Assembly (NCBI RefSeq): GCF_003952225.1
Contig: NZ_CP034437.1
Coordinates: forward strand, 3,532,001-3,596,000
Source of the DNA: Paenibacillus albus
GTDB lineage: Bacteria; Bacillota; Bacilli; Paenibacillales; Paenibacillaceae
DNA length: 64,000 nucleotides
Reading direction: 5' to 3'
Numbering within the stretch: position 1 is the stretch's first letter; the number at the start of each line of letters is the position of its first letter. The notes under the pieces are model-generated. The model did not search any database and was not told the origin of the DNA. It saw only the letters and a list, made by a program, of their open reading frames with translations. The translations under genes and the position numbers were made by a program. Of this stretch, positions 52,031 to 62,555 are shown one piece after another.

Positions 52031-53722
52031 ATGTTGCGTAACTCCAATCATGTGAAGAGAACGAGAGTGAACAAGAAAGTATCAGTGATCGTTATGGCTA
52101 TTCTGATACTTGCGCTTGTTGGCTGCTCGAGTAATTCGAACAATAATACGAGTACTAATAACACCGCCTCGAGTAACAAACAGACGAATGACAGCACGAA
52201 CGCCACAACGAATGATTCGAAAACTACGAATGATACGGCAGCTACGACGGACAATTCCACTGCAACGACAACTGAGCCTCCAATGGAAATCAACTGGCAT
52301 GGTAACTTCCAATTAGATTCGCTTCTTCCAGATAGCTACGTTCAGAAGATTATTGAAGAGAAATTCAATGTGAAGATTAACTTCGTCTCAGCGAAGATGG
52401 ACAAACTCAACCTGCTCGCAGCTTCCGGCGACCTTCCGGACGTTATGCGTATCGCCGATCCGAAAGACGTCGCAGCGCTGGGCAGCTCTGGCGTATTGCT
52501 TGAACTTCCGAAGGATCTGCTCTCCAAAGAAATGCCTGACGTAACAAGCTCGATTGATCAGGTTGATCCAGGCCTCTGGGGTCTGACGAACGTTAGCGGT
52601 ACGAACTATGCAATTCCTCAATACCTGGCTGTTGTACCTTGGGACACTGGCATGGCTTGGCGTAAGGATGTGCTTGCTGATGCCGGAATCACAACGGTTC
52701 CACAATCTATCGCTGATTATGACAGCGCGTTCAAGACAATTAAGTCCAAAGAAAAGGATATTCTCAAAGCTACAAAAGCAACTTCCAAGAAGCTCTACAT
52801 GTTCAGCGGAGCTGACATTCAATATCCATGGAATGCCTACACCTGGCTGTTCGGCGCTTATAATTCGATGCCTGGCACATGGCAGCTTGATGCAAGCGGA
52901 AATATCGCCCGCGGCGAAACGCTGCCAGGTACAAGAGATGCGCTGGTTAAGCTTGCCGAGTGGTACAAAGACGGTTACATCGACCCTGCCTTCGTAACGG
53001 ATAAAGGCGACCAAATGGATGCGAAGTATGCACAGGGCGCTTATGCGATGACGACAAAAGGGATTGATGGAATAACAAGCCCTAACCCGGATTCTCTCCA
53101 AAAGGTAAATCCAGATGTACAGTATGATTTCACGAAAGCACCTACAGGCGCAAACGGCGAGCAAGGCGTTTGGTCATGGGGCAAGCGTCAGAACTTCATT
53201 GCATTCTCAGCGAAGCTGAAGGATCAGCCTGAGAAAGTAAACAAAATCCTTGAAATTATGAACGCAGTCGCAACAGATGACAGCCTCTTCTTAACGACGC
53301 ACTATGGTGAAGAAGGCAAATCCTATAAGCTTGATAACGGCATTCCAGTCGTTATTCCTCCTTATGACAACGACAAATCGCCTGAATCAAACGCGCTTGG
53401 AACTGGCGGCCCTAACGGAGGTCTGTTCGGACCATTCGGCTCCATCGATATCGTGAAGAAGTTTACGAATCCGCAGATGGTTGACGCTTGGCAGACTTAC
53501 TATGCCGGCAAGCCGGACGTTCTGTTCATGCTGCCGCTGCCTTCGACGGCTAGCACAGATCAACGGATTCAAGACAAGTGGAATGAAACGTTCATCAAGA
53601 TCGTTATCGGTGAAGCGCCAATCTCCGCATACGACGACTTCCTGAAGTGGTTTGACGCAAACGGCGGCAAGCAGCTGACGAAGGAAGCGAACGATCTGTA
53701 CACGGCAAGCTTTAAGAAATAA
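52031..53722 (+). CDS. ABC sugar transporter substrate-binding lipoprotein (LplA-like)
   Basis: A 563-residue lipoprotein: KKVSVIVMAILILAL then lipobox LVGCSS (cysteine near residue 35), followed by a 50-residue Ser/Thr/Asn linker (SNNNTSTNNTASSNKQ). The mature domain resembles LplA-type family 1 binding proteins, often for oligosaccharides or glycan degradation products. ATG 52031 is behind AAGGGGGGTTCAC. Two permeases follow after a hairpin; no ATPase gene is in the locus, so a shared MsmX-type ATPase elsewhere is presumably used. Confidence 0.88.
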   Translation: MLRNSNHVKRTRVNKKVSVIVMAILILALVGCSSNSNNNTSTNNTASSNKQTNDSTNATTNDSKTTNDTAATTDNSTATTTEPPMEINWHGNFQLDSLLPDSYVQKIIEEKFNVKINFVSAKMDKLNLLAASGDLPDVMRIADPKDVAALGSSGVLLELPKDLLSKEMPDVTSSIDQVDPGLWGLTNVSGTNYAIPQYLAVVPWDTGMAWRKDVLADAGITTVPQSIADYDSAFKTIKSKEKDILKATKATSKKLYMFSGADIQYPWNAYTWLFGAYNSMPGTWQLDASGNIARGETLPGTRDALVKLAEWYKDGYIDPAFVTDKGDQMDAKYAQGAYAMTTKGIDGITSPNPDSLQKVNPDVQYDFTKAPTGANGEQGVWSWGKRQNFIAFSAKLKDQPEKVNKILEIMNAVATDDSLFLTTHYGEEGKSYKLDNGIPVVIPPYDNDKSPESNALGTGGPNGGLFGPFGSIDIVKKFTNPQMVDAWQTYYAGKPDVLFMLPLPSTASTDQRIQDKWNETFIKIVIGEAPISAYDDFLKWFDANGGKQLTKEANDLYTASFKK

Positions 53723-53730
53723 GAAGCAAG

Positions 53731-53769
53731 CAGGAAGACTTCCCGGCGCCTCAAGGCGAAGTCTTCCTG
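53731..53769 (+). terminator. Hairpin between binding protein and permeases
   Basis: CAGGAAGACTTC and GAAGTCTTCCTG. There is no true T run, so partial termination or mRNA protection is likely, allowing more binding protein than permease. Confidence 0.65.
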
Positions 53770-53824
53770 TCTTCCTTTCGCATATCTAGCGTGTTACTAG
53801 CGTGTTCAAGGAAAGGAGCAGGAC

Positions 53825-54799
53825 ATGGACATTGCAAAAGAATACCGGGCAGCACCAAAGGTGAAGGCGATTCGTTCCAAGCCGACATTCTTGCAATCGC
53901 TGCGAAGCCTGGTGAAGCATTGGCAGCTGAGCCTCATGCTGCTTCCCGTCGTCGCAGCATTTCTTATCTTCAGTTATTTTCCGCTCCTGTGGCTCTTGAT
54001 CGCATTCAAGGACTATAACATCGGCAAAGGATTATGGGGTAGTCCTTGGGTTGGCTGGAAGCACTTCCATATGATCTTCACGTATCCCGACATGCTTCAG
54101 CTCATTCGCAATACCGTGTTCATTAGCTTGCTTAATCTTGGCTTCGGTTTCCCAGCGGCGATCCTATTCGCTCTGCTGCTCAATGAGATCAAGCATTCGG
54201 CCTTCAAAAGAACGGTACAGACATTGACGTACTTGCCGTATTTTATCCCATGGACCATTATGGCCGGCTTCATCCTGCTGATGTTCTCGATCGACGGCCT
54301 TATTAATAATGTATTGGTCGATTACTTCGGACTTGATCCGAAGAACTTCCTTACCAACAATACCTCTTTTATCCAGCTGCTCATTGGCTCGGCGATCTGG
54401 AAAGGGATGGGCTGGAGCTCCATCATCTATCTCGCCGCAATCGCAGGGGTGAACCCGCAGCTCTATGAAGCCGCTCATATTGACGGCGCGTCCCGCTTGC
54501 AGCGCATCGTCTCCATCACCATCCCGTCCATCGCTCCGGTCATCGGCATAACGTTTATTTTGCAGGTTGGGGGACTGATGTCCTCGAACTTCGACCAAAT
54601 TTACAACATGTACAATGCACAAGTGTACAAAGTGGCGGATGTTATCGACACGTTCGTCGTTCGCATGGGGGTCACGCAGATGCAGTACAGTATCACGACC
54701 GCGATGGGGCTGTTCAAAGGCGTAGTCGGCTTTATCCTTATCATTCTCAGCAACTATATTATTCGGAAAACAAGCGACTCGGAGAACTCACTGTGGTAG
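53825..54799 (+). CDS. ABC sugar transporter permease (LplB-like)
   Basis: A 324-residue permease with six membrane segments and the EAA loop YEAAHIDGASRLQRIVSITI. The N-terminus is extended by about 30 cytoplasmic residues. It pairs with the next gene (16 bases downstream). AAGGAAAGGAGCAGGAC precedes the ATG. Confidence 0.92.
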   Translation: MDIAKEYRAAPKVKAIRSKPTFLQSLRSLVKHWQLSLMLLPVVAAFLIFSYFPLLWLLIAFKDYNIGKGLWGSPWVGWKHFHMIFTYPDMLQLIRNTVFISLLNLGFGFPAAILFALLLNEIKHSAFKRTVQTLTYLPYFIPWTIMAGFILLMFSIDGLINNVLVDYFGLDPKNFLTNNTSFIQLLIGSAIWKGMGWSSIIYLAAIAGVNPQLYEAAHIDGASRLQRIVSITIPSIAPVIGITFILQVGGLMSSNFDQIYNMYNAQVYKVADVIDTFVVRMGVTQMQYSITTAMGLFKGVVGFILIILSNYIIRKTSDSENSLW

Positions 54800-54814
54800 G
54801 AGGGGGATGATACG

Positions 54815-55684
54815 ATGCTGAACAAGAAGATGAACGTCTTCGATTATTTGAACTATCTGTTCATGACACTGCTCTGCTTGACGATGATTTACCCGTTTCT
54901 GCACACATTCTCCTTATCCTTCAGTGATCCGATCGAGGCAAGTAAAGGCGGGTTCATGTTCTGGCCGCGAGGCTTCCAGCTTGATACGTATAAAGGGCTG
55001 CTCAAGGATTCGCTATTCTGGCGCAGCTATCTTAATATCGTAGCCGTAACGGCAATCGGGGTCGCAGTCTGTTTGTTCCTCACTTCCTGCGCATCCTACG
55101 TCCTATCGCTGCCGCACTATCCGTTTCGCCGCTTCTTTACGATGTTTATCGTCTTTACGATGTTCTTCTCAGGCGGTATTATTCCAAGTTATCTGCTTAC
55201 AAAGGATTTGCACCTCATGAATACATGGATTCCGCTCTGGATTCCAGGGGTAATCGCTGCTTTCAATATTATTCTGCTGATCAATTTCTTCAAGCAAATT
55301 CCAAGCGAGGTCAGGGAGGCCGCGGTCATCGATGGAGCCTCGGACTTTGCGATCTTTACCCGAATCGTGCTGCCGCTCTCGAAGCCCGTGCTTGCAACAG
55401 TGGGACTCTTCCTTGCGGTCATGTTCTGGAATGATTGGTTCACGCCTTACTTATATTTAAATGACACCGATAAGTACACGCTGCCGCTCATTCTGAAGAA
55501 ATACGTCGTGAATAGCGAAATAGACGGACTATCCGGATTCGTAAAAGCGACGAACCAGCAAGTGCTGCCAAGTCAGGTGAGATCCACGGTCATTCTAGTG
55601 GGCATTCTGCCGACGCTCGTTATTTATCCGTTTATCCAGAAATATTTTGTCAAAGGCGTTACGCTTGGATCGCTGAAAGGCTAG
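54815..55684 (+). CDS. ABC sugar transporter permease (LplC/YtcP-like)
   Basis: A 289-residue permease, the second membrane half, with EAA loop VREAAVIDGASDFAIFTRIV and an early motif HTFSLSFSDPIEASKGGF typical of YtcP. GGAGGGGGATGATACG precedes the ATG. It is followed by the AraC-type sensor gene. Confidence 0.92.
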   Translation: MLNKKMNVFDYLNYLFMTLLCLTMIYPFLHTFSLSFSDPIEASKGGFMFWPRGFQLDTYKGLLKDSLFWRSYLNIVAVTAIGVAVCLFLTSCASYVLSLPHYPFRRFFTMFIVFTMFFSGGIIPSYLLTKDLHLMNTWIPLWIPGVIAAFNIILLINFFKQIPSEVREAAVIDGASDFAIFTRIVLPLSKPVLATVGLFLAVMFWNDWFTPYLYLNDTDKYTLPLILKKYVVNSEIDGLSGFVKATNQQVLPSQVRSTVILVGILPTLVIYPFIQKYFVKGVTLGSLKG

Positions 55685-55779
55685 TATCTTAGTACTCGTT
55701 GGTGGGGAGATCGACGCTTCAGTCGGTCTTCCTATAGCTGTTTATTCTGACAAAGTATAGCTATGGAAGGGGACTAATC

Positions 55780-58047
55780 ATGAAGCTGGGGTTCCGCTGG
55801 TTCCAAAATATATACGCCAAGCTGCTTCTTATTCTACTCTGCATTGCGATTATCCCTTCGCTTATTTCCAGTGTGTTTTCCTATCAAATTTCAATTAAAA
55901 ATGCCAAACAACAGAGCGAGAATTATAGCGAGCAGCTGCTGGCCCAAATTGCAAGCGCCAACGATATTACGTACGAGCAGATGCGCTCCTTTATATACGA
56001 AATCATGATCAATTTCAGCTATTACAGCGATGTCATGGAGAAGACGCCTTATTCTGCAGCCTTCCTTGATGTGCGTACGGCGCTGGATCGGAAGCGGCAG
56101 GCTTATCAGAAGCATATTAAGAACTTCTCCATCATTGATCTGGCTTCGAAGAAGGTAATCACATCGGTTGGCGGGATCTCCATCTATGGGATGGATGAAT
56201 ATCGGGATCAAGTCGATAAGAACTTGATGGAGATGGTGACGAAGAAGGATGACAGCTTGCAGTCCAATGAGCTGGTACTGCGTCCGACAGGCGATAACCA
56301 GAAAGTGTTGACGTATATATTCAAATATGGACCAGCCGCGGCCGTAAAAGGATTCATCGCCGTTGACGTGGATGCGAGCAGCATTACACATCCGGTGCAG
56401 GCAGGCGGCTACGGCAGCTTATTCGTCCGCAATTCCAAAGGACTCATGCTCTCTGACCAGAATTTGAGCTTGTTCCAAGCAAGTCAAGATCCGAGCACGA
56501 AGAGCGATTATGTCGTCATTTCGCAGAAATCTACTTCTTCCGGTCTGCAATACGATTATGTCATTCCGAAGCATGCTCTGACGAAGAGCAGTGATCGCGT
56601 ACTAAACAGTATTCTGTTCATCAGCTTAAGTCTAGTCGTGCTTGGCGCGCTTGCGGCATGGATGAGCTCGAAGAACATTTATACACCGCTTCGCAACTTG
56701 CTTGGCTATATCCGCGGTTTGACCGGCGATACACTGACGGCGGCGCCGAATATGAACGAGATCAATTACCTGGAGCAGGCGTTCACGCGGATGGATCAGG
56801 AGAATAAGTCATACCTGAATATGATTCGCAGCAATCAGAATGTGTTCAAGCAGCGTCAGCTGGCGCTGCTGCTTACTGGCGATATAGCCGGCTACCAGTC
56901 GCTCGAAGTACCGAGCAAGCTGCGTCTTCAATGGCCGCATGATCGTTTCCTCGTCATGACGGTCGAGATTGAAGATGTGAGTGCGTTCAAGGCGAAATAT
57001 ACGCAGCTTGAGCAGCAACTTTTATATTTTGCCGTGGAGAATATTACAGAGGAAGTGCTTGGGGAGCAGGGAGCTGCGGTCGCCGGACATCTTGAGCCCT
57101 ATCGGCTTTCCGTCGTCTTCAATTACAGCTCGGATCGAACCGATCATGAACAAACTATCGAGCTGTGTAAGCAGCTGAAGCAACAGATCGTTGGCTACTT
57201 ACATCTGTCCGTCAGCATCGGCATAAGCGAGGCGGCAAGCGCAGTCGAAGAGATCAAGCTGTGCTATGATCAGTCGATTCGGGCGATATCGTATAATGTG
57301 TATTTTGGCAAAAGCAGCATCATCCACTATCCGAGCGTCGCCCAAATGGATAACCATCTGATGTTCGATTCGAATTCGATTCAGTGGAACGAGGTCAAGG
57401 AGCAGATCAAGATCCATTTTCGCATGAATGAATGGGACCGAATCGAAGCTTCGCTAACCGAAATGATTCATAAAGTATCGTACATTGGCATTACGAAGTC
57501 GGATGTACAGTATATATTCTTGCAATACGTGGCATGTCTCTCAGACCTATGCGTGGAATTCTCGCTCCAGCTGTCTGATGTGTTCGGCAAGCATTTCTAT
57601 ATCAACGAGAGCGCGGCGACACTATCCACAATGGAAGAGTTGAAGCTGCAGATGACGACGATGGCGAAGCGGCTTTATGAGAAGCTGGGAGAGAAGAAGA
57701 CGCATATCCATACGGAGATGATCGAGCAGCTGCTGCACTATATTGAGGAGCATATCGAGGAAAATATTACGCTGGAGTCGATTGCGGAGAAGGTGTATAT
57801 GCATCCTGCTTATCTCAGCCGGATCTGCAAGACGGTGACAGGGCTTAGCTTAGGGGAGCAGATTGTGCTCGCTAAGATTAACAAAGCGAAGAGCCTGCTC
57901 GTCCATAGCGATGATAAAGTCGGCGATATCTCGGAGCGGCTTGGATATACCACTCCGAGAGCGTTCTATCGGATCTTCAAGGATTACACAGGCTTCACGC
58001 CGAGCGACTTCCGGAAGCGGGAAGGGTTGAAGAGTATTACAGAGTAA
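55780..58047 (+). CDS. Membrane-bound AraC-family sensor-regulator (YtdP-like)
   Basis: A 755-residue protein. Membrane segments lie near 13-35 and 281-300, and between them is an extracytoplasmic sensing domain of about 240 residues. A HAMP-like linker and a middle region follow, then two HTH motifs at the end (ITLESIAEKVYMHPAYLSRI; VGDISERLGYTTPRAFYRIF). Such proteins sense a sugar outside the cell and switch on neighbouring transporter genes directly from the membrane. GGAAGGGGACTAATC precedes the ATG. Confidence 0.9.
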   Translation: MKLGFRWFQNIYAKLLLILLCIAIIPSLISSVFSYQISIKNAKQQSENYSEQLLAQIASANDITYEQMRSFIYEIMINFSYYSDVMEKTPYSAAFLDVRTALDRKRQAYQKHIKNFSIIDLASKKVITSVGGISIYGMDEYRDQVDKNLMEMVTKKDDSLQSNELVLRPTGDNQKVLTYIFKYGPAAAVKGFIAVDVDASSITHPVQAGGYGSLFVRNSKGLMLSDQNLSLFQASQDPSTKSDYVVISQKSTSSGLQYDYVIPKHALTKSSDRVLNSILFISLSLVVLGALAAWMSSKNIYTPLRNLLGYIRGLTGDTLTAAPNMNEINYLEQAFTRMDQENKSYLNMIRSNQNVFKQRQLALLLTGDIAGYQSLEVPSKLRLQWPHDRFLVMTVEIEDVSAFKAKYTQLEQQLLYFAVENITEEVLGEQGAAVAGHLEPYRLSVVFNYSSDRTDHEQTIELCKQLKQQIVGYLHLSVSIGISEAASAVEEIKLCYDQSIRAISYNVYFGKSSIIHYPSVAQMDNHLMFDSNSIQWNEVKEQIKIHFRMNEWDRIEASLTEMIHKVSYIGITKSDVQYIFLQYVACLSDLCVEFSLQLSDVFGKHFYINESAATLSTMEELKLQMTTMAKRLYEKLGEKKTHIHTEMIEQLLHYIEEHIEENITLESIAEKVYMHPAYLSRICKTVTGLSLGEQIVLAKINKAKSLLVHSDDKVGDISERLGYTTPRAFYRIFKDYTGFTPSDFRKREGLKSITE

Positions 58048-58054
58048 CTGTGTG

Positions 58055-59857
58055 TTAGCTGGCTGAGATGATTGCTAGTCCTCCTGCGGGTACTGGAATG
58101 GCTTGAATACCCTGTGTGCTGCTCAGTGCGTACTCGTTGACGGTTTGACCTAGGCAGTTCTTGATGGTGACCGTTGCTGCGGCGGCAATTGGCTGATGTG
58201 TGCGTTCAATGATGAGACGATCAGAGCGTGTGCCGTTGATTAGAATGGTTTGAGGTGGAAGCGGCTGACTGTCTGGCAGCTTAATAATAAGGTTCTCTTG
58301 ATAGACGGCAGCAATATAAGTATTGCTGTCGTTTGCTGTTACGAGCGGGTAAAGCAGCTCCGGATGATTCGGCGCAAGCTTGCCTTCGAGCAGCGTGCTT
58401 CGGTGCTCCTTCCAGAAAGCGAGCCAGAAGGCGACCATCTCGGCGTGCTGCTCTGGCAGCGTCGTGAGGCGCACTGAGATTTGCGGTACCGCGAACAGAA
58501 CGTTGATGAGCTGCAGCGCAGCGCTCTCGACCGGTTCATCGGCATGCCACATAATCATGTCCGCATGTGCAGCTGTATTGCCGCAGAGCAGACGAATATC
58601 AAGCGTGCGCATCCGATTCTGAATGGCATCGTTCGGGCAATCCGCTGCCCGGAATAGATTGCCGTATTTGCGCATGAGCGGACTAATATAGTTCTGGCGG
58701 AATTCGAGCATAATGTCCGGCTTGATCACGCTCAGCCGCTTGATGACCTCGCTGAGGAGCAAGTCCACGGCCTGCGCAACCGAGATGTCGTCACGGCCAT
58801 CGGCGTTGCCTGGATTCTCCTTCTCTGGCTGCCCAAACACATCGACAAAATCGAGCTTGAATCCATCCAGATCCCAATCCAGCAGCGCATTCTCGTAAAC
58901 TTCGATTAAGTAGCGGCGTACCTCGGGATATCTCGGATCGAGGACGCCTGCTTCCAGTGAATCAATCGTATAGAGCAGCTTGTTCTGGTAACGGCCCCAT
59001 GCCTCACTCTTCTTCCCGATGAAGGGCACAGAATACCAGAGGATGTACTTCATGCCGAGCTTATGCACGTTCGCGACATGTGCTCGCATATCCGGAATCT
59101 TCTCCGTGCATACCTGCCAATCACCGCAGTACGCGTAGCCGCGGGCATTATCCGCCGTTTGCCAGCCGTCATCGACGATGACCGTTTCGCAGCCGAGCTT
59201 GCGTGCCGCTGCACATTCCTCCTCGATCGCCTCAGGTGAGAGATTTTGATGGAAACTGTACCATGTCGAATACATCGGCTGCGTCGCTGCATCGGGTATA
59301 GGTGCGGGCTTGTTTTCTGCAAAAGTGCTCCACCAATCGCTAACCTGCTGCAGTGCTTCATAGTAAGGAATGTGGCTGCGCGTGTCGATTCGCAAGGTTG
59401 CTTCGTAGTTGCAGATTGGCGTGGTTGGTGTATCAAACATAGTGATGTGGCAGTGGAAGCAGGCGGTTTCTTCGTTTATGCCGGCATCGTATTTGATGAC
59501 ATTTAGCACATCGGAGAATGCAAAAGTAAGCCTGTTGCCGCCATCTCCGCCGAAGAGGCAGAACACCGGGGCCGAATACGTGGATTTCGACTCGAACGGC
59601 TGCGACCAATCGGCACGCAGTCCTTTGTTATAAATGGCAGTCGGATGCCATTGTCCTTGAACATCAACAATGGGCAACCGCCATTTGAGGTGAATCGGAG
59701 CTGGAACTGAGGCAATGTCTGAATGAATGCGGATATGGACAAGCTCGATGCCCGGCTCATTGGACGGCTCCACGGTGAGCTCGACGCGGAATGGATCCTC
59801 GGTTGTAGCGTTATTTTCCAAGCTGTATTGAAATAATCCGGCTGCTTCTACTAGCAT
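58055..59857 (-). CDS. Alpha-galactosidase, GH36 type
   Basis: A 600-residue GH36-clan glycosidase. YSTWYSFHQNLS, VIVDDGWQTADN and the nucleophile region DLDGFKLDFVDVF (Asp in KLDFVD) are characteristic, and a later RAADCPNDAIQNRMRTLDIR carries the acid region. No signal peptide, so it hydrolyses imported galactosides. The stop lies only seven bases from the convergent AraC-type gene. GGAGGGAATCTATTATT precedes the ATG. It is divergent from the next glycosidase. Confidence 0.9.
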   Translation of the reverse strand: MLVEAAGLFQYSLENNATTEDPFRVELTVEPSNEPGIELVHIRIHSDIASVPAPIHLKWRLPIVDVQGQWHPTAIYNKGLRADWSQPFESKSTYSAPVFCLFGGDGGNRLTFAFSDVLNVIKYDAGINEETACFHCHITMFDTPTTPICNYEATLRIDTRSHIPYYEALQQVSDWWSTFAENKPAPIPDAATQPMYSTWYSFHQNLSPEAIEEECAAARKLGCETVIVDDGWQTADNARGYAYCGDWQVCTEKIPDMRAHVANVHKLGMKYILWYSVPFIGKKSEAWGRYQNKLLYTIDSLEAGVLDPRYPEVRRYLIEVYENALLDWDLDGFKLDFVDVFGQPEKENPGNADGRDDISVAQAVDLLLSEVIKRLSVIKPDIMLEFRQNYISPLMRKYGNLFRAADCPNDAIQNRMRTLDIRLLCGNTAAHADMIMWHADEPVESAALQLINVLFAVPQISVRLTTLPEQHAEMVAFWLAFWKEHRSTLLEGKLAPNHPELLYPLVTANDSNTYIAAVYQENLIIKLPDSQPLPPQTILINGTRSDRLIIERTHQPIAAAATVTIKNCLGQTVNEYALSSTQGIQAIPVPAGGLAIISAS

Positions 59858-60083
59858 AATAATAGATTCCCTCCTCAGACTGGCTTATTTTCACTATAGA
59901 GCATTGGCTGCTCGGTAACTAGCGCGTATTGCAAATAAAGGTGTTCGAATGAGCCTAGCTGCGACAGTTGGACCGGATAAGACCACAAAAGTGCGGAATA
60001 GTCACTATGTTCAGGTGGCACGGCTTTGTTACGGTCTTAATAGTGAACAGCCATATACACGAACTGGGAGATGATCATATAAC

Positions 60084-62555
60084 ATGAACTATGAAGTGAA
60101 TCGCGGTATCGTTGAGAGTGATGCGGGCATCCCGGAGACGCCTCGTTGGTTTTCAGATGGCAGGTTATCGTTTCAATATGATGGAAACTCGGTGACACAG
60201 GTCGATTATCGGAGCAAATATCAAACGAGAGGTAGTCATACGATCTTCTTACAGCGGTTATGGGATGGCTTCCGGTATTACTTGGAGCATGACGGCATTA
60301 CATTGAAGCCGAAGTATGGCAAGACAACAGTATGGCCGTGCGGCGTGGAGTCCGAGTGGAAGCTCGATGGTCATGCGGCAGTGTCGCACCGTGTGTTTGC
60401 GGCTGGCGAAGCGATTGTTTTTCAAGTGACGACAGGTGCGGAGCTGCCGGAAGGGTATAAGTTCAAGCTTGAATTTTACAAGGACTTCGGGCTAATTACG
60501 GATGATCTTCAGGATTTGCGCTATGGGGATCGCGGCTCGAAGCGGCACTGGCGTGACTTCGAATTTCATGCTGACTCGAATGTGCTGTTAGGCTCCATGA
60601 TGGATGTGCCGCGGGAGCAGCCGGTGAAGGGCAGCGAGGTTAACCTCAATAATATGGATATCGAGCGTGAGGAGGATAGCACGCCTAACGAGCTGTTCGT
60701 TGCGGTCGGGGCTGACTTCCAGCTTCAATTCCAGGAGCGCAGCATCCACACGAAGTATATACTGACAAGCCAGATTGCACTTGTTCCCAATCGTTCGTAC
60801 AGCTTTGTGATCGGTTTTGCGCATACAGAGAAACTGGTGATTGAGACGGTTGGACGGCTGAGTGCTGATGTGGGCAAAGTGCTAGAGGGCCAGTTGAGGC
60901 GGTATGAGCAAGTGAGACATACGAGTCCGGTACTTATTAGTCCGTATAAGAAGTTGAACGATTTCATCAGTCTAGCGCCGATGTATCATGAGTCTTGCAA
61001 AGTATTGGAGACGCCTGGCGCAATTAAAGCGAAAAATACAAACTACTGGGTATGGGGCTGGGACGGGATGACGAGCAACCTTGCGTCTCTCTACTGGGGA
61101 GACCAGTTGTTCATCCGCGATATGCTGCGGTTCTACGAGGAGACGGCAGATGCAGAACATGGCATCGGCCATAGCTTCCGGCATGATATGTCGCTCGCAA
61201 GCGTCAGCGCGCTGCCGGCGCAAAGCATGTATATCACGCTGCTGCACCAGTACTATACGATTACGGGAGATGTGGGGGAGCTGCGGTCTCGGTTCCCTTT
61301 TGCCAAGAGTGTCTACGAACGGATACTGAAGATGGAGGTACAAGGGCTTGGACTGAGCAAGGGAGCGTCGCTGTTCCCGGATTTCCCTATGTACATGCAG
61401 GAGACAGGTGAAGATATTAGCAGCTTGAACAACACGATCTTCTATTGCGCGTCCCGTTCGATGGAGATGATCGCGGAGCTGCTGGGCGAGCAGGAGACGC
61501 GTGAGCTGGCGGACAAGGTGAATCGGAATATCGAGAAGCATTATCTCCCTCTGTTCTTCGATGCGCAGCGTGGTTTTGTCGTCAGCTCCGTTGATACGGT
61601 GACGCTTGAGCGTAGGAGCTCCTACAATTCTAACGCGGTTAAGTGGGAGAACTTCTTCTGCGGTGAACTGATGATGGGCGTGAACGAACAAGCGCTGAGG
61701 TTCTTCGAGCAGCATATCGTCTGCAAAGCAGGTCTCCGCGAAATTCCAGTCTGGTCGGATGCATTCGATAGGGATGCCAACCAGCTGCATTGTTGGTGGC
61801 CGGTGACAGGGGAATATTATATGCAGCTTATTAATGGGCAGAGTAAACGGGAGTTAATCGACCAGTGGGTCGGCTGGGTCAGCTACTGGACGAACAAGCT
61901 TACTTGTCCCGAGGGCATCTCATGTTATCTGGATACAGATGAGCCAGAGGTGGATCGATGGAACACGACAAAAGGCACCTGGCATGCCTATTCGATCCGC
62001 GGCTGGTATCAAGCAGCCATGCATGGCGTAGTCGGAGTCGGCATGGAGGCGGGCGGGCTGACGTTCTATCCGTACGACGGCGAAGAGATGCGGCTAGAAG
62101 GGCTGCACTATCGCGGGTGGCGGTTCAATGTCGAGATGCGCGGCAGCGGTCGTTACGTGGAAGCAATCGAGGTCGACGGCAAGCGCGTGTGTGGGACGAA
62201 TAAGCTGCCCGAGGATGTTTATGGAGCTGGGGCAGATGAGGTGGATGTGGATGTAAATGTTGTGGTGCATCGGACAGTTGAACGCGTGTATTCGGTGAGC
62301 GTGAAGCATGGGTACGGCATATCGATGACGGGATATAGCTGCGAACAGGGCGAGATTCGCGCAGAGCTGCAAGGGGCAGGCTTGTGCCGGCTCGTGCTTG
62401 AAGCCGACCACATGCCAATGGTCTATTTGAACGATACGGCTGCGAAGGTGGCTTATGATAAAGCAGCTGGAGTTGCGACAGTGGAGTTACGCATGAACGC
62501 AGTGGAGCGGGGGCGGCTGGTTGTTAACGCCGCGGCCAATTGGAATCTGAGCTGA
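60084..62555 (+). CDS. Large (alpha/alpha)6-barrel glycosidase-like protein
   Basis: An 823-residue cytoplasmic protein. A beta-rich N-terminal domain (residues 1-270) is followed by a six-hairpin barrel (YWVWGWDGMTSNLASLYWGD, then GIGHSFRHDMSLASVSALPA, and NQLHCWWPVTGEYYMQLING) and a beta C-domain. The order resembles GH63/GH78/GH94-clan enzymes, but I cannot name the family. Its place beside alpha-galactosidase and GH172 suggests it removes another sugar from the same imported glycan. GGGAGATGATCATATAAC precedes the ATG; spacing is long. Confidence 0.75.
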   Translation: MNYEVNRGIVESDAGIPETPRWFSDGRLSFQYDGNSVTQVDYRSKYQTRGSHTIFLQRLWDGFRYYLEHDGITLKPKYGKTTVWPCGVESEWKLDGHAAVSHRVFAAGEAIVFQVTTGAELPEGYKFKLEFYKDFGLITDDLQDLRYGDRGSKRHWRDFEFHADSNVLLGSMMDVPREQPVKGSEVNLNNMDIEREEDSTPNELFVAVGADFQLQFQERSIHTKYILTSQIALVPNRSYSFVIGFAHTEKLVIETVGRLSADVGKVLEGQLRRYEQVRHTSPVLISPYKKLNDFISLAPMYHESCKVLETPGAIKAKNTNYWVWGWDGMTSNLASLYWGDQLFIRDMLRFYEETADAEHGIGHSFRHDMSLASVSALPAQSMYITLLHQYYTITGDVGELRSRFPFAKSVYERILKMEVQGLGLSKGASLFPDFPMYMQETGEDISSLNNTIFYCASRSMEMIAELLGEQETRELADKVNRNIEKHYLPLFFDAQRGFVVSSVDTVTLERRSSYNSNAVKWENFFCGELMMGVNEQALRFFEQHIVCKAGLREIPVWSDAFDRDANQLHCWWPVTGEYYMQLINGQSKRELIDQWVGWVSYWTNKLTCPEGISCYLDTDEPEVDRWNTTKGTWHAYSIRGWYQAAMHGVVGVGMEAGGLTFYPYDGEEMRLEGLHYRGWRFNVEMRGSGRYVEAIEVDGKRVCGTNKLPEDVYGAGADEVDVDVNVVVHRTVERVYSVSVKHGYGISMTGYSCEQGEIRAELQGAGLCRLVLEADHMPMVYLNDTAAKVAYDKAAGVATVELRMNAVERGRLVVNAAANWNLS

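Noticed and set aside
60972..61790. 272-residue minus-strand frame
   Set aside because: Antisense to the large glycosidase-like gene; composition is that of a reverse complement.
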